From the NCBI RefSeq assembly GCF_016598575.1, contig NZ_CP066801.1:1236501-1300500 (forward strand): a DNA stretch of 64,000 nucleotides, written 5' to 3'. Every line of letters begins with the position of its first letter. Positions within the stretch are counted from its first letter, which is position 1. The stretch comes from Streptomyces sp. HSG2. GTDB taxonomy: Bacteria; Actinomycetota; Actinomycetes; Streptomycetales; Streptomycetaceae. The position numbers and the translations under genes are program-made. The notes under the pieces are model-generated. The model was not told the DNA's origin. It was given only the letters and a program-made list of their open reading frames with translations, and made no database searches. Shown one piece after another: positions 46,685 through 58,869 of this stretch.

Positions 46685-46955
46685 GCCGGGTCTCCGGTCG
46701 GAGCGGCGCGGACGGCGACACGTCTCGACCTTCGTCCACGGGACGACGGCGGCGCATGCGGCGAGTTCCCCATTTCGGCGGGGGACGGGGTACCCGGGGA
46801 GCGGCGCGGGCACCCGAGCGGTTGGGCGGAGCCATGGGCAAGCGGGCCCGAGCGCCGCCGGGGAGCGGCGGCCGGCCCCGGCGTCGGGCCTTGGTGGCGC
46901 GGGAGACTCCGGTCGACGGTGGTCCCGGTCGACGGCGGCCGGACGGCGCGTCGGG

Positions 46956-47600
46956 TCAGCCGGTGGAGGGCAGCCCCAGCAGGACCCCGGTGTAGGTGAG
47001 GACGGCCAGAACCAGGCCGAGGGCGCCGAGGGCGACGCCCGCCCAGGCGACGGAGGTGATCCACGGCGTCTGCCGAGGGCCCGGCGTTCCGAAGGCCGGG
47101 CGCGCGAGTACCGCCAGGCCGACGAGCAGCGCGACGACCGCGAACAGCCCACCCCACAGGGCCGTGGCCCGCCATGCCTCGCCGTAGCCCTTCTCGATCA
47201 TCTGGGCGATGTCGGAGGAGGAGGTCGTCTCCAACTGTCCGATGAGCGAGCGCCGGGCCGAGGCGATCGTGCCGACCCATCCGCCGGTCAGGGAGACCAC
47301 TCCGAGAGCGGCGGCCACGACCGCGCCCGCGCCTTGGCCGACCTCGGTGGGTTCGGTGGAGGGAACGTCGTCGCTCTCCTCCCGCTCGGGGGCGGAGGCG
47401 GGCGCGTCGGGCGCGCCGTCGGCCTCCTCCGGTTCCGCGACGGGTCGGTCGCCGCCGGCCGGTCCGGCGTCGATGTCCCGCGGGGCGTTCCGGTCCGCGC
47501 CGGCCTCGTCGGCCCGCTTCGTCCGTGCCGGGTCCGTGTCGGGGTCGGGGTCGGCCGGAGTCGCTTCCCGTGAGGTCCCGCCTGTTGCCTTCGTCTCCAT
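46956..47600 (-). CDS. Membrane protein with acidic N-terminal domain, unknown function
   Basis: A 214-residue protein. The first ~90 residues are acidic, Pro/Ala/Glu/Asp-rich and probably disordered and cytoplasmic. Three hydrophobic helices follow: AVVAAALGVVSLTGGWVGTI, ATALWGGLFAVVALLVGLAVL and ITSVAWAGVALGALGLVLAVL. The segment between helices one and two (SARRSLIGQLETTSSSDIAQMIEKGYGEAWR) is polar. The start is ATG 47600; GTG 47609 is an alternative. No family recognised. It lies 35 bp downstream of the GNAT gene and may be co-transcribed with it. Confidence 0.75.
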   Translation of the reverse strand: METKATGGTSREATPADPDPDTDPARTKRADEAGADRNAPRDIDAGPAGGDRPVAEPEEADGAPDAPASAPEREESDDVPSTEPTEVGQGAGAVVAAALGVVSLTGGWVGTIASARRSLIGQLETTSSSDIAQMIEKGYGEAWRATALWGGLFAVVALLVGLAVLARPAFGTPGPRQTPWITSVAWAGVALGALGLVLAVLTYTGVLLGLPSTG

Positions 47601-47635
47601 GCGCGTCACCGTACGGAGGCTCTCTGAGAGGTCTC

Positions 47636-48223
47636 TTAACGGGGGTCGGCGGATCCGTCCGGCTCGGGTGCGTCCGGGGCCGTCGCCCGCCAGTCGGGAG
47701 CGAGGACGGCCCACACCTCCATGTCGTGACGGACGCCCCGATGGGGGAAGCTCTGCCTGAGCACGCCCTCGCGGACCATGCCGAGCCGGCGGGCCGCGTT
47801 GACGCTGGGAGTGTTGGCCGAGGCGGCGTGCCACTCCACGCGGTGCATGCCGCGCTCGGCGAAGGCCCAGTCGATCAGAACCCGGGCGCCCCGGGCGACC
47901 AGACCGTGTCCGGTGCCGGCGGGTTCCAGCCAGCAGCCGATCTCGCAGGTGCCGGCGGCGGCATCGAAGCGGACGAAGAGCAGCCCGCCGACGAGTCGGC
48001 CGTCGAGCCAGATTCCGTGCAGTGAGCCGCTGTCGGCCGCGCGCTTGTCGGCGTGGGAGCGGAGCAGGGATCGGGCGGACTCCACGTCGGTCACCCGTGA
48101 GCCGAAGGGGATGTAGCGGTTGACGAATTCCCTGCCGCGGTCGAGGTGTTCGAGGAACTCCCGGGCGTGCCAGATCTCCAGGGGGCGGATTTCGGCCCCG
48201 TCGCCCAGTGGTCGCGCGTACAT
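47636..48223 (-). CDS. GNAT-family N-acetyltransferase (RimJ/RimL type)
   Basis: A 195-residue acetyltransferase resembling the RimJ/RimL class that modifies protein N termini. The N-terminal RPLGDGAEIRPLEIWHAREFLEHLDR and the acetyl-CoA-site segment GCWLEPAGTGHGLVARGARVLIDWAFAERGMHRVEW are typical. NTPSVNAARRLGMVREGVLRQSF closes the fold. The target is unknown. The start is ATG 48223. It is followed on the same strand by a membrane protein gene. Confidence 0.92.
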   Translation of the reverse strand: MYARPLGDGAEIRPLEIWHAREFLEHLDRGREFVNRYIPFGSRVTDVESARSLLRSHADKRAADSGSLHGIWLDGRLVGGLLFVRFDAAAGTCEIGCWLEPAGTGHGLVARGARVLIDWAFAERGMHRVEWHAASANTPSVNAARRLGMVREGVLRQSFPHRGVRHDMEVWAVLAPDWRATAPDAPEPDGSADPR

Positions 48224-48421
48224 GCCGTCGCCGCCCCTTCCTCCGCTCTCGGCGGGCCGCCCCGCGCGGACCGCCGGGCCAGCCTCTCACGGACCTCCGG
48301 CCATGATCGGGGCACCCGCGCCGCCGGCGAGGAGCGCGGACGGCGCCGTCTCTCGCGTGGGCCGCCCACCGTGTCCGACCGTGCGGTGGTCACGGCGGCG
48401 GGGCGCTCTCTCCGGGAGGCC

Positions 48422-48450
48422 GCGGCGGGGCGGGTGCCCCGCCCCGCCGC
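48422..48450 (-). terminator. Terminator after gatB
   Basis: A 13-bp perfect stem, GCGGCGGGGCGGG (48422-48434) with CCCGCCCCGCCGC (48438-48450), and a 3-base loop. It is 21 bp after the gatB stop and ends the gat operon. Confidence 0.85.
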
Positions 48451-48471
48451 CGCTGCGTCCGCACGAGGGGG

Positions 48472-49986
48472 TCAGCCCTCGGAGACCCCCAACCGGCTGA
48501 GGATCAGTTCCTTGACCCGTGCGGCGTCGGCCTGTCCGCGGGTCGCCTTCATCACGGCGCCGACGAGGGCGCCGGCCGCGGCCACCTTGCCGCCGCGGAT
48601 CTTGTCGGCGATGCCCGGGTTGGCCTCGATGGCCTCGTCGACAGCACCGGTGAGCGCGCCGTCGTCCGAGACGACCTTCAGCCCACGACTCTCGACCACC
48701 TCGTCCGGGGCTCCCTCACCCGCCAGGACCCCTTCGATGACCTGTCGGGCCAACTTGTCGTTCAGCTCGCCGGAGGCCACCAGGTCGCAGATCCGGGCCA
48801 CCTGGGCGGGGGTGATGGCCAGAGCCTCCGGGGGGACTCCGGACTCGTTGGCGCTGCGGGCGAGTTCGCCCATCCACCACTTGCGGGCGGCGGCGGGGTC
48901 CGCTCCGGCGTCGATGGTGGCCACGATCGGCTCCAGCGTCCCGGCGTTCAGGATGGCCTGCATCTCGGTGGCCGAGACGCCCCACTCTTCCCGGAGGCGG
49001 TTGCGTCGGGTCAGGGGGGGCTCCGGCAGGGCGGCGCGCAGTTCCTCGACCCAGGCGCGGGAGGGGGCGAGAGGAACCAGGTCGGGCTCGGGGAAGTACC
49101 GGTAGTCCTCGGCCTCCTCCTTCACCCGGCCGGCGGTCGTCGACCCGGTGTCCTCGTGGAAGTGACGGGTCTCCTGCACGATCGCGCCACCGGCGGAGAG
49201 CACGGCGGCGTGCCGCTGGACCTCGAAACGGGCGGCGCGCTCCACTGACCGCAGCGAGTTGACGTTCTTGGTCTCGCTGCGGGTCCCGAAAGTCGCGGTG
49301 CCCTTGGGCATGAGCGACAGGTTGACGTCGCAGCGCATCTGGCCCATCTCCATGCGGGCCTCGGAGACGCCGAGGGCCCGGATGAGTTCGCGCAGCTCCC
49401 GGACGTAGGCACGAGCGACCTCGGGGGCGCGCTCCCCCGCCCCGGTGATCGGCTTGGTGACGATCTCGATGAGGGGGATCCCGGCGCGGTTGTAGTCGAG
49501 CAGGGAGTGCGACGCGCCGTGGATTCGGCCGGTGGCTCCGCCGACGTGGGTCGACTTGCCGGTGTCCTCCTCCATGTGGGCGCGCTCGATCTCGACGCGG
49601 AAGGTCTCCCCGTCCTCCAGTTGTACGTCGAGGTAGCCGTCGAAGGCGATCGGCTCGTCGTACTGGGAGGTCTGGAAGTTCTTCGGCATGTCCGGATAGA
49701 AGTAGTTCTTCCGGGCGAAGCGACACCAGGTGGCGATCTCGCAGTGCAGGGCGAGACCGATCTTGACGGCGGACTCGACACCGGTCGCGTTGACGACCGG
49801 CAGCGCGCCGGGCAGGCCGAGACAGACCGGGCAGGTCTGGCTGTTCGGCTCGGCGCCGAGCGCGGTCGAGCAGCCGCAGAACATCTTGGTCCTGGTGCCG
49901 AGCTCCACATGGACCTCAAGGCCCATGACGGGGTCGTACGACGCCAGCGCGTCCTGGTAGGACACCAGGTCGGTCGTGGTGGTCAC
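48472..49986 (-). CDS. gatB: Aspartyl/glutamyl-tRNA amidotransferase subunit B
   Basis: A 504-residue subunit B of GatCAB. It binds mischarged Glu-tRNA(Gln) (or Asp-tRNA(Asn)) and activates the side-chain carboxyl with ATP. The cradle domain begins [15 protein letters not shown] and includes the zinc-site region [26 protein letters not shown] with four Cys. [24 protein letters not shown] and the helical/YqeY tail domain follow. The start is ATG 49986. It is last in the order gatC-gatA-small gene-gatB. Confidence 0.97.
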   Translation of the reverse strand: MTTTTDLVSYQDALASYDPVMGLEVHVELGTRTKMFCGCSTALGAEPNSQTCPVCLGLPGALPVVNATGVESAVKIGLALHCEIATWCRFARKNYFYPDMPKNFQTSQYDEPIAFDGYLDVQLEDGETFRVEIERAHMEEDTGKSTHVGGATGRIHGASHSLLDYNRAGIPLIEIVTKPITGAGERAPEVARAYVRELRELIRALGVSEARMEMGQMRCDVNLSLMPKGTATFGTRSETKNVNSLRSVERAARFEVQRHAAVLSAGGAIVQETRHFHEDTGSTTAGRVKEEAEDYRYFPEPDLVPLAPSRAWVEELRAALPEPPLTRRNRLREEWGVSATEMQAILNAGTLEPIVATIDAGADPAAARKWWMGELARSANESGVPPEALAITPAQVARICDLVASGELNDKLARQVIEGVLAGEGAPDEVVESRGLKVVSDDGALTGAVDEAIEANPGIADKIRGGKVAAAGALVGAVMKATRGQADAARVKELILSRLGVSEG

Positions 49987-50001
49987 GGTGAAACTTCCCT
50001 C

Positions 50002-50241
50002 TCAGCCCAGCAGGACGTCGTCGTCGCCCAGTCGCTTGAGCTCGCGGTAGAGCAGGGCGAGGCCGGTGATGGCGCCGGCCGCGGTGATGGCGGCGTCGAC
50101 GAGACGCAGTGTGTCGTTCTCCGCGCGGGCCTTCTTGATCTGCTTGGCGACCCCCACCGCGCTGAGCGCGGTGGCGGCCATCGACATGTACGTACCGGAC
50201 TTGGACTGCTTGAAGCCCTTGGCCTTGGACAGCGCACTCAC
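50002..50241 (-). CDS. Small hypothetical protein between gatA and gatB
   Basis: A 79-residue basic protein, [23 protein letters not shown] at the N end. It has a short hydrophobic stretch ([12 protein letters not shown]) and a longer one ([19 protein letters not shown], residues ~50-68) that could cross or touch the membrane. Its GTG start overlaps the gatA stop in a GTGA junction, so translation is coupled. AGGAGG is ten bases upstream. gatB starts 15 bp after its stop. Its position inside the gat operon suggests co-expression; a role in transamidation is not shown. Confidence 0.8.
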   Translation of the reverse strand: MSALSKAKGFKQSKSGTYMSMAATALSAVGVAKQIKKARAENDTLRLVDAAITAAGAITGLALLYRELKRLGDDDVLLG

Positions 50242-51734
50242 AGCGACGGAGCCTCCTCGATCAGCGGGTGACCCCACTTTTTCACGAACGCGGCCTCGAC
50301 GGCGGCCCCGACCTGGTAAAGACGCTCGTCCTTCATCGCCGGGGCGATGATCTGCAGCCCGACCGGCAGTCCGTCCTCGGGCGCGAGTCCGCAGGGCAGG
50401 GACATGGCGGCGTTGCCCGCCAGGTTCGTCGGGATCGTGCAGAGGTCGGCGAGGTACATCGCCATCGGGTCGTCGGCACGCTCGCCGATCGGGAACGCCG
50501 TGGTGGGCGTGGTCGGCGAGACGATCACGTCGACCTGCTCGAACGCCCGCTCGAAGTCGCGGGTGATGAGCGTACGGACCTTCTGGGCGCTGCCGTAGTA
50601 CGCGTCGTAGTAGCCGCTGGAGAGGGCGTAGGTACCCAGCATGACGCGCCGCTTGACCTCGGCTCCGAACCCCACCTCCCGGGTCAGCGAGGTCACCTCC
50701 TCGGCGGAGTGCGCTCCGTCGTCGCCACTGCGCAGGCCGTAGCGCAGCCCGTCGAAACGCGCCAGGTTGGAGGAGCACTCCGACGGCGCGATCAGGTAGT
50801 AGGCGGACAACGCCAGGTCGAAGGAGGGGCAGTCCAACTCGACGATCTCGGCGCCCAGGGACGTCAGCAGGTCGACCGCCTCGTCGAAACGACGTACGAC
50901 ACCGGGCTGGTAGCCCTCGCCGCGGAACTGCTTGACAACGCCCACCCGCTTCCCGGCGACCGAGCCGTTCCGCGCGGCCTCCACCACGGGCGGGACGGGA
51001 GCGTCGACGGACGTGGAGTCCATCGGATCGTGCCCCGCGATCACCTCGTGCAACAGGGCCGCGTCCAGGACCGTACGCGCGCAGGGGCCACCCTGGTCAA
51101 GGGAGGAGGAGAAGGCGACCATGCCGTAGCGGGAGACACCGCCGTAGGTCGGCTTCACCCCGACGGTGCCGGTCACGGCGGCGGGCTGCCGGATCGAGCC
51201 GCCCGTGTCGGTGCCGATCGCCAGCGGGGCCTGGAACGACGCGAGAGCGGCGCTGGAGCCGCCGCCGGACCCGCCGGGGACCCTGGTGAGGTCCCACGGG
51301 TTGCCGGTGGGGCCGTAGGCGCTGTTCTCCGTCGACGAGCCCATGGCGAACTCGTCCATGTTGGTCTTCCCGAGGATGACGACGTCGGCGGCCTTGAGCT
51401 TCCGCGTCACCGTCGCGTCGTAGGGCGGGATCCAGCCCTCAAGGATCTTCGAGCCGACGGTCGTGGGCACGCCCTCGGTGGTGAAGATGTCCTTGAGCGC
51501 GAGGGGTACACCGGCGAGAGGCCCGAGCCTCTCGCCTCGTTCCCGCTTCTCGTCGACGGCGCGGGCCTGGGCCAGCGCGCCCTCGCGGTCGACGTGCAGA
51601 AAGGCGTGCACCTTCTCGTCGACGGCGTCGACGCGAGCCAGATGGGCCTCGGTGACCTCGACGGCGGTCAGTTCTCCGGTGGCCACCGCCGCGGCGATCT
51701 CCGCCGCGGTGAGCTTGACGATGGGGTCCGTCAT
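50238..51734 (-). CDS. gatA: Glutamyl-tRNA(Gln) amidotransferase subunit A
   Basis: A 498-residue amidase-signature enzyme that hydrolyses glutamine and supplies ammonia to GatB. The catalytic Ser-cisSer-Lys triad is visible: Lys in [16 protein letters not shown], and the two serines in [14 protein letters not shown] and [13 protein letters not shown]. The start is ATG 51734 with GGGGAGGAG about ten bases upstream, overlapping the gatC stop region (6-bp gap). The gene is second in the gat operon. Confidence 0.97.
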   Translation of the reverse strand: MTDPIVKLTAAEIAAAVATGELTAVEVTEAHLARVDAVDEKVHAFLHVDREGALAQARAVDEKRERGERLGPLAGVPLALKDIFTTEGVPTTVGSKILEGWIPPYDATVTRKLKAADVVILGKTNMDEFAMGSSTENSAYGPTGNPWDLTRVPGGSGGGSSAALASFQAPLAIGTDTGGSIRQPAAVTGTVGVKPTYGGVSRYGMVAFSSSLDQGGPCARTVLDAALLHEVIAGHDPMDSTSVDAPVPPVVEAARNGSVAGKRVGVVKQFRGEGYQPGVVRRFDEAVDLLTSLGAEIVELDCPSFDLALSAYYLIAPSECSSNLARFDGLRYGLRSGDDGAHSAEEVTSLTREVGFGAEVKRRVMLGTYALSSGYYDAYYGSAQKVRTLITRDFERAFEQVDVIVSPTTPTTAFPIGERADDPMAMYLADLCTIPTNLAGNAAMSLPCGLAPEDGLPVGLQIIAPAMKDERLYQVGAAVEAAFVKKWGHPLIEEAPSL

Positions 51735-51740
51735 GGCGGG

Positions 51741-52037
51741 CTACTCCTCCCCCAGGATCTGCGGCACCTTGAAACGCCGCTGCTCCTGAGCCGGCGCGCC
51801 CGAGAGCGCCTGCTCGGGCGTGAGCGACGGACGGACCTCGTCCGGACGCATGACGTTGGTCAGCGGGAGCGGGTGCGAGGTCGGCGGCACGTCCTGGTCG
51901 GAGACCTCGCCGACGCGGGCGACCGCGCCGATGATGTCGTCCAGCTGGCCCGCGAAGTGATCGATTTCGTCGGGTTTCAGCTCCAGGCGCGCCAGCCGGG
52001 CGAGGTGGGCGACCTCCTCGCGCGTGATGCCAGGCAT
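51741..52037 (-). CDS. gatC: Glutamyl-tRNA(Gln) amidotransferase subunit C
   Basis: A 98-residue subunit C that wraps GatA and stabilises the complex. The typical opening [25 protein letters not shown] and the C-terminal [16 protein letters not shown], then FKVPQIL are present. ATG 52037 has AGAGGAA eight bases upstream; upstream in-frame sequence is not conserved-looking. First gene of the gat operon, separated from rmdB by a strong hairpin. Confidence 0.96.
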   Translation of the reverse strand: MPGITREEVAHLARLARLELKPDEIDHFAGQLDDIIGAVARVGEVSDQDVPPTSHPLPLTNVMRPDEVRPSLTPEQALSGAPAQEQRRFKVPQILGEE

Positions 52038-52167
52038 GCGGGCGTTCCTCTGGGTGAGTGAGTGTTGGCGGGTCAATCCTATGGGTCGCGGGTCGCTGAT
52101 CGTGAAACGGAGGGCGCGGGGGCCCGTAGGGGCCGGGATCGGTGGGAGTCGGCGGGCGCGGACACCC

Positions 52168-52199
52168 CCGGGCGCCCCACGCGAATCGTGGGCGCCCGG
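52168..52199 (-). terminator. Terminator after rmdB
   Basis: CCGGGCGCCC(C)ACG (52168-52181) pairs with CGTGGGCGCCCGG (52187-52199): 13 pairs with one bulged C and a 5-base loop, 31 bp after the rmdB stop. Confidence 0.75.
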
Positions 52200-52230
52200 A
52201 GGGGAAGGCCACGCCCCTCGTCGCGAGGCG

Positions 52231-54507
52231 TCAGCCCCGGCGGCCCGGGTCGTCCGAGGCGGCGGCCGGCGACACCGCCTGAGGCCGCTGCCAGCCGCCC
52301 GAACCACGGGCACGGAGCCACGCCGTGGTCTCCTCCGGCGGCATCGCCGCGGCGACCAGCCAGCCCTGCACCGCGTCGCAGCCCAGGTCGCGCAACCGCT
52401 CCCAGGTCTCGTCGTCCTCCACTCCCTCGGCGACGACGAGCAGGCCCAGGGAGTGCGCGAGGTCCACCGTGCACCGCACGATCGCCGCGTCCTCGGCGTC
52501 GACCGCCAGCCGGGCCACGAAGGAGCGGTCGATCTTCAGCTCGCTCACCGGAAGCCGCCGCAGATGGACGAGCGAGGAGTAGCCGGTACCGAAGTCGTCG
52601 AGGGACATCCTGACACCGTGTCCGGTCAGTCCGGCCAGTGTGTCGGCGGCCCGCTGCGGGTCCTCCAGGAGGACGTGTTCCGTGATCTCCAACTGCAGGG
52701 CACCGGCGGGCACGCCGTGTCGGGCCAGTCGGGCGGCCACCGACCCGGCGAACCCCGGGGTGTGCACGTCGCGCGGTGAGACGTTCACGGCCACCGGGAC
52801 GAACAGCCCCTCGGAGCGCCAACGGGCGACCTGCCCGAGCGCGGTCTCCAGGACGTACTCCGTCAGGTGCGGCATCAGACCCGAGGACTCGGCGATCGCT
52901 ATGAACACGTCCGGTGGCACCCTGCCTCGTTCGGGGTGCACCCACCGCACCAGGGCCTCCAGCCCGGCGACCTGGCCGTCGAACCGGACCTTGGGCTGGT
53001 AGTGCAACTCCACTTCCCGGGCGTCCAGGGCGCGGCGGAGGTCTCCGAGCAGCCCGAGGCGGTCGGGGGTGTTGGAGTCCCGCTTGGACTCGTAGACCTC
53101 CACGCCGGTGCGGTCCCGCTTGGCCTGGTACATCGCCACGTCCGCGCGGCGAAGCAGGCCCTCGGCGTCCAAGGCGTGGTCGGGGAAGACGGCCACGCCC
53201 GCGCTGGCCTCCAGCACCAGGGTGAGGCCGTCTAGGTCGAGCGGCGAACTCAGGGCGGTGACGAGCCGGCGGGCGATCCGGGTGGCGGCGGTGGTGGAGT
53301 CGGTGACGGACAGGAGGACGGCGAACTCGTCACCGCCCAGGCGCGCGGCCTCCGCCCCGCGCGGCAGCGCCTGGCGCAACCGGTCCGCGGTCTGGAGGAG
53401 GAGCCGATCACCCGCGAGGTGCCCGAGAGTGTCGTTCACCGAACGGAAGCGGTCGAGATCGATCAGCATCAATGCCGCACGCGCGCCGCCCCGCTCGGCG
53501 TCGTCCAAGGCCGTCCAGACTCGCTCCAACAGCCACTGACGGTTGGGCAGGCCGGTGAGGGGGTCGCGTAACTGCTCCTCGGCGCGGGCCCGCGCGATCC
53601 AGAGCGTGGAGTCCAGCGCGATCAGCGGGATCGCGAAGAGCGGCAGGAGAACCGGCCGCGCGAACGCGACCACACAGAGCAGCGGCGCGATGCCCAACAG
53701 CGCGACGGCCACCAGCCCGTGTCGGACCAGGGCGGTACGGGCGGCCGTCGGCAGACCTCCGCCTGGCGCCTGCAGATACCACAACAGGCTGCGGCTGACC
53801 GCCAGGTAGGCGACGGCGACCAGCACCACCTCGGGAGCGGTGTACACGTTCCAACTGTCGGGGTCCCAGGGTCGCTCCACCGAAGGGATGGAGCCGCACA
53901 GGCCCAGGACGGCGGCGCCCGCGCCGATGCCGAGGATGTCCACCGCGCCGTGCAGCACACCCTGACGCCAGCGGCCCCGGCGCGCGACACCGACGAGGAC
54001 GACGACGGTCAGGCTGACCAGCCCCGCCGGGATCCAGCCGTACAGCAGCAGCACGGCCAGTGTCAGGGCCGCGCCCGACCCGGTGCCGCCCCACCAGCGA
54101 GAGCGGCCGAGCATCACGAGGTGGCAAACGACGATGCCGGACAGCAGGGCCAGCGACAAGCCGACGGTGCCCGCGGGGAAGAGCGCGTGCCCCGCGCCGA
54201 AGGCCCTCAGGAATCCGACACCGAGCAGGAAGCCGGCGGCCGCCACGATCGCCGCGGGCAACGCCGGCCAACTGGGGTGACGTTCGGTCTCGACCGACCA
54301 GCCCGGTGTCCGGGACGCGGTCGGATCGGGGTCACGCCCGGTGGGCGCGGCGGCGTACGGCGCTCCGACACTCGGCCGGCCGGGCGAGATCCCCGGGACG
54401 CCTTGCCGGGGGTCGGTGTCCGAGGACCACCGGTCGGCGCGCCACGCGGCCCTCAGGCGGCGCGGGCACAGCCACGAGCCTGGGGCGGCGTTCTCGGTCG
54501 GTTTCAT
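52231..54507 (-). CDS. rmdB: Membrane GGDEF-EAL protein RmdB
   Basis: A 758-residue membrane protein with about eight helices (residues ~85-300), a GGDEF domain and an EAL domain. The GGDEF active site is [10 protein letters not shown] near 389-398. The EAL domain is intact: GLEALVRW near 517, [17 protein letters not shown] and [12 protein letters not shown]. By position between gatC and ligA it matches RmdB of Streptomyces coelicolor, reported to act as a cyclic-di-GMP phosphodiesterase affecting aerial development. ATG 54507 has GAGAGG about nine bases upstream. Confidence 0.9.
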   Translation of the reverse strand: MKPTENAAPGSWLCPRRLRAAWRADRWSSDTDPRQGVPGISPGRPSVGAPYAAAPTGRDPDPTASRTPGWSVETERHPSWPALPAAIVAAAGFLLGVGFLRAFGAGHALFPAGTVGLSLALLSGIVVCHLVMLGRSRWWGGTGSGAALTLAVLLLYGWIPAGLVSLTVVVLVGVARRGRWRQGVLHGAVDILGIGAGAAVLGLCGSIPSVERPWDPDSWNVYTAPEVVLVAVAYLAVSRSLLWYLQAPGGGLPTAARTALVRHGLVAVALLGIAPLLCVVAFARPVLLPLFAIPLIALDSTLWIARARAEEQLRDPLTGLPNRQWLLERVWTALDDAERGGARAALMLIDLDRFRSVNDTLGHLAGDRLLLQTADRLRQALPRGAEAARLGGDEFAVLLSVTDSTTAATRIARRLVTALSSPLDLDGLTLVLEASAGVAVFPDHALDAEGLLRRADVAMYQAKRDRTGVEVYESKRDSNTPDRLGLLGDLRRALDAREVELHYQPKVRFDGQVAGLEALVRWVHPERGRVPPDVFIAIAESSGLMPHLTEYVLETALGQVARWRSEGLFVPVAVNVSPRDVHTPGFAGSVAARLARHGVPAGALQLEITEHVLLEDPQRAADTLAGLTGHGVRMSLDDFGTGYSSLVHLRRLPVSELKIDRSFVARLAVDAEDAAIVRCTVDLAHSLGLLVVAEGVEDDETWERLRDLGCDAVQGWLVAAAMPPEETTAWLRARGSGGWQRPQAVSPAAASDDPGRRG

Positions 54508-54764
54508 TCCCGTCCCTCTCACAGCCGGCGGTGCCCACGCCCGGCGGCCGGACGCGCGACGAACCTCCGCGCCTCGCGCCGGCGGGCCCCGCCCCACGCT
54601 CCCGAGGGCGTGGCGCCGCCCCGACCGGAGCCGTTCCCGGCGGACGCACCCCCCAACATTAGGCGGCGACGGGCTTCGAGGGGCATCGCTCGCCGACGCT
54701 TGCCCGAATACACCCCTGCCACCCACATGCATCTGATATGCGTCGATCGGGTGAACTTCAACCG

Positions 54765-56972
<2,208 letters not shown>

Positions 56973-56975
56973 TCA

Positions 56976-57974
56976 CTACTCCGGGTCGTCTGCGAGGGAT
57001 CTCGCCGCCCGGACGCACCGGGCGAGCGCGCGCCGCGCGTACTCGGGGGACGCGCCCGCGAGTCCGCACGCCGGCGTGATGGTGACCGCCTCCGAGAGAA
57101 GCCCCGGAGACAGCCCCAGCCTGCGCCAAAGCGTCCTGACGCCCATGACGCTACCGGCAGGGTCCGACAACGGGCCGTCCGTCGCGGGCACGACACCGGC
57201 GTAGAGTCGGGTGCCGCCCTCGACGGCCTCGCCGATCGCCTCGTCGTCACGCTCGGTGAGCAGGGAGAAGTCGAAGGAGATTCCCGCGGCGCCGGCGCGC
57301 CGCAGCAGGCCGAAGGGGACTTCCGGGGCGCAGGAATGCACCAGGGTGGTGCCTTCGCACGCCCCGAGGACGTCTCGGAGCACCGCCTCGGCCTCCTGCC
57401 GGTCGACGGCGCGGTGGGTGCGGTAGCCGCTCGCGGTGCGCACCCTCCCCCGCAGAACGGGGGCGAGGGACGGCTCGTCGAGTTGGAGCACCACCTGCGC
57501 GCCGGGCACCCGAGAACCGACCTCGTCGAGATGGAGTCGCAGCCCCTCCGCGAGGGACGCCGCGAGGTCCCGGCGGGCGCCTGCATCGGAGAGCACCGCC
57601 TCCCCGTTCCTGAGTTCCAGCGAGGCGGCCAGCGTCCACGGCCCTACCGCCTGCACCTTGAGCGGCCCCCGGTATCCCCGGCCGAACTCCTCCAGGGCGT
57701 CGAGGTCCTCGCCGAGCCAGGAACGCGCCCGCCGGGTGTCCCTGCCCGGGTGGTCGCCGAGCCGCCAACCACTGGGTTCCAGACGGGCGTACAACTCGAC
57801 GAGCAGGCCTGCGCTCCGCCCGATCATGTCGGCGCCGGGGCCCCGGGCGGGCAGTTCCGGCAGGAACGGAAAGTCCTCGAAGGCGCCGATGGCGGTCCTC
57901 GCGGCCTCCCGGGCGTCGCTCCCCGGCAGGGAGCCGACGCCGGTGGCGGGACCCGGGCGGATGTCGTCGTTCAC
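56976..57974 (-). CDS. MetE C-terminal-like protein (cobalamin-independent methionine synthase family)
   Basis: A 332-residue stand-alone homologue of the catalytic half of MetE (COG0620, UROD/MetE-like barrel). GVGSLPGSDAREA at the N terminus, QLDEPSLAP, LVHSCAPE (His and Cys zinc-ligand positions) and ITPACGLAGAS (second Cys) match the zinc site. No N-terminal MetE half is present. In Streptomyces, full-length MetE is a separate enzyme, so its methyl donor and role are unclear. The start is GTG 57974, but there is no good ribosome site; it is 80 bp downstream of the SDR gene. Confidence 0.82.
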   Translation of the reverse strand: MNDDIRPGPATGVGSLPGSDAREAARTAIGAFEDFPFLPELPARGPGADMIGRSAGLLVELYARLEPSGWRLGDHPGRDTRRARSWLGEDLDALEEFGRGYRGPLKVQAVGPWTLAASLELRNGEAVLSDAGARRDLAASLAEGLRLHLDEVGSRVPGAQVVLQLDEPSLAPVLRGRVRTASGYRTHRAVDRQEAEAVLRDVLGACEGTTLVHSCAPEVPFGLLRRAGAAGISFDFSLLTERDDEAIGEAVEGGTRLYAGVVPATDGPLSDPAGSVMGVRTLWRRLGLSPGLLSEAVTITPACGLAGASPEYARRALARCVRAARSLADDPE

Positions 57975-58054
57975 GGAGGAAGCGTACGCAAGGGCCGCGA
58001 GCGGTTTCTCGCCGCGGTCGGGGCCGCGGGCCCTCCGACGGCGCCCGTCACGGC

Positions 58055-58744
58055 TCACCTGCCCGTGCGGACCGTGAGGTCGTTGATCTCGGCGTCCCTG
58101 GGGAGGTCCAGCGCGGTCAGTACGGTGGTGGCGACCGACTCGGGATCGATCCAGTTCTCCGGCCGGTATTCCTTGCCTTCGTACCGGTGCACCTCGACCT
58201 GCATGGGTGTGGCGGTCCGCCCCGGGTAGACGGAGGTCACCCTGACCCCGGCCGAGTGCTCCTCCAGACGCAGCGAGTCCGCCAGGGCCTTCAGGCCGTG
58301 CTTGGAGGCCGCGTAGGCGGCCCAGCCGGCGTTCGCCCGCAGTCCGGAACCGGAGTTGAGGAAGACCACGTGTCCTCGGGCGGCCCGGATCTGAGGCAGC
58401 AGGAGCCTGGTCAGTTCGGCGGGGGACGCCAGGTTGATGTCGAACTGACGGCGCCACGCCTTCGGCGTCAGCTCGCCGACGTGGCCGAGTTCGACGACGC
58501 CCGCGATGTGGAGCAGCGAGTCGACCCGGTCCGGCGGCGTCTGATGGGAGAGTGCCCAGGAGAGCCTGTCCGGCTCGGCCAGGTCTCCCACGAGGGTGCT
58601 CGCACCGGGGAAGGCCGCGGCCAGTTCCCTGGCGCGACCGGCGTCGCGGGCGTGCAGCACGAGGTCGTCGCCGCGGGCGTGGAGGCGGCGGGCGACGGCC
58701 GCGCCGATGCCGGAACCCGCTCCGGTGATCACATGGGTAGCCAT
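58055..58744 (-). CDS. Short-chain dehydrogenase/reductase
   Basis: A 229-residue classical SDR. VITGAGSGIGAAVARRL at residues ~5-21 binds NAD(P), HIAGVVELG is the NNAG-type turn, and the Ser is in FLNSGSGL. YAASKHGLKALADSLR holds the catalytic Tyr and Lys. Substrate unknown. The start is ATG 58744. It lies downstream of mnmA beyond a hairpin and upstream of the MetE-like gene. Confidence 0.9.
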   Translation of the reverse strand: MATHVITGAGSGIGAAVARRLHARGDDLVLHARDAGRARELAAAFPGASTLVGDLAEPDRLSWALSHQTPPDRVDSLLHIAGVVELGHVGELTPKAWRRQFDINLASPAELTRLLLPQIRAARGHVVFLNSGSGLRANAGWAAYAASKHGLKALADSLRLEEHSAGVRVTSVYPGRTATPMQVEVHRYEGKEYRPENWIDPESVATTVLTALDLPRDAEINDLTVRTGR

Positions 58745-58826
58745 GCGGACATGCTCGCATCGAGTGGGCGGAGGACACACCCGGGCCCGCGGATCTCCCA
58801 CGCGGCGAGGCTCGGGACCTCGGGGT

Positions 58827-58853
58827 GGGGCCCTCCCCGCCAGGGCGGGCCCC
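58827..58853 (-). terminator. Terminator after mnmA
   Basis: GGGGCCC (58827-58833) with GGGCCCC (58847-58853), extendable by two pairs, 16 bp after the mnmA stop. Confidence 0.6.
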
Positions 58854-58869
58854 GCGCAGGCGCGAGATG

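Noticed and set aside
46756..46995. Plus-strand frame with MGKRARAPPGSGG
   Set aside because: No ribosome site, low complexity, and it runs into the end of the membrane protein gene on the other strand.
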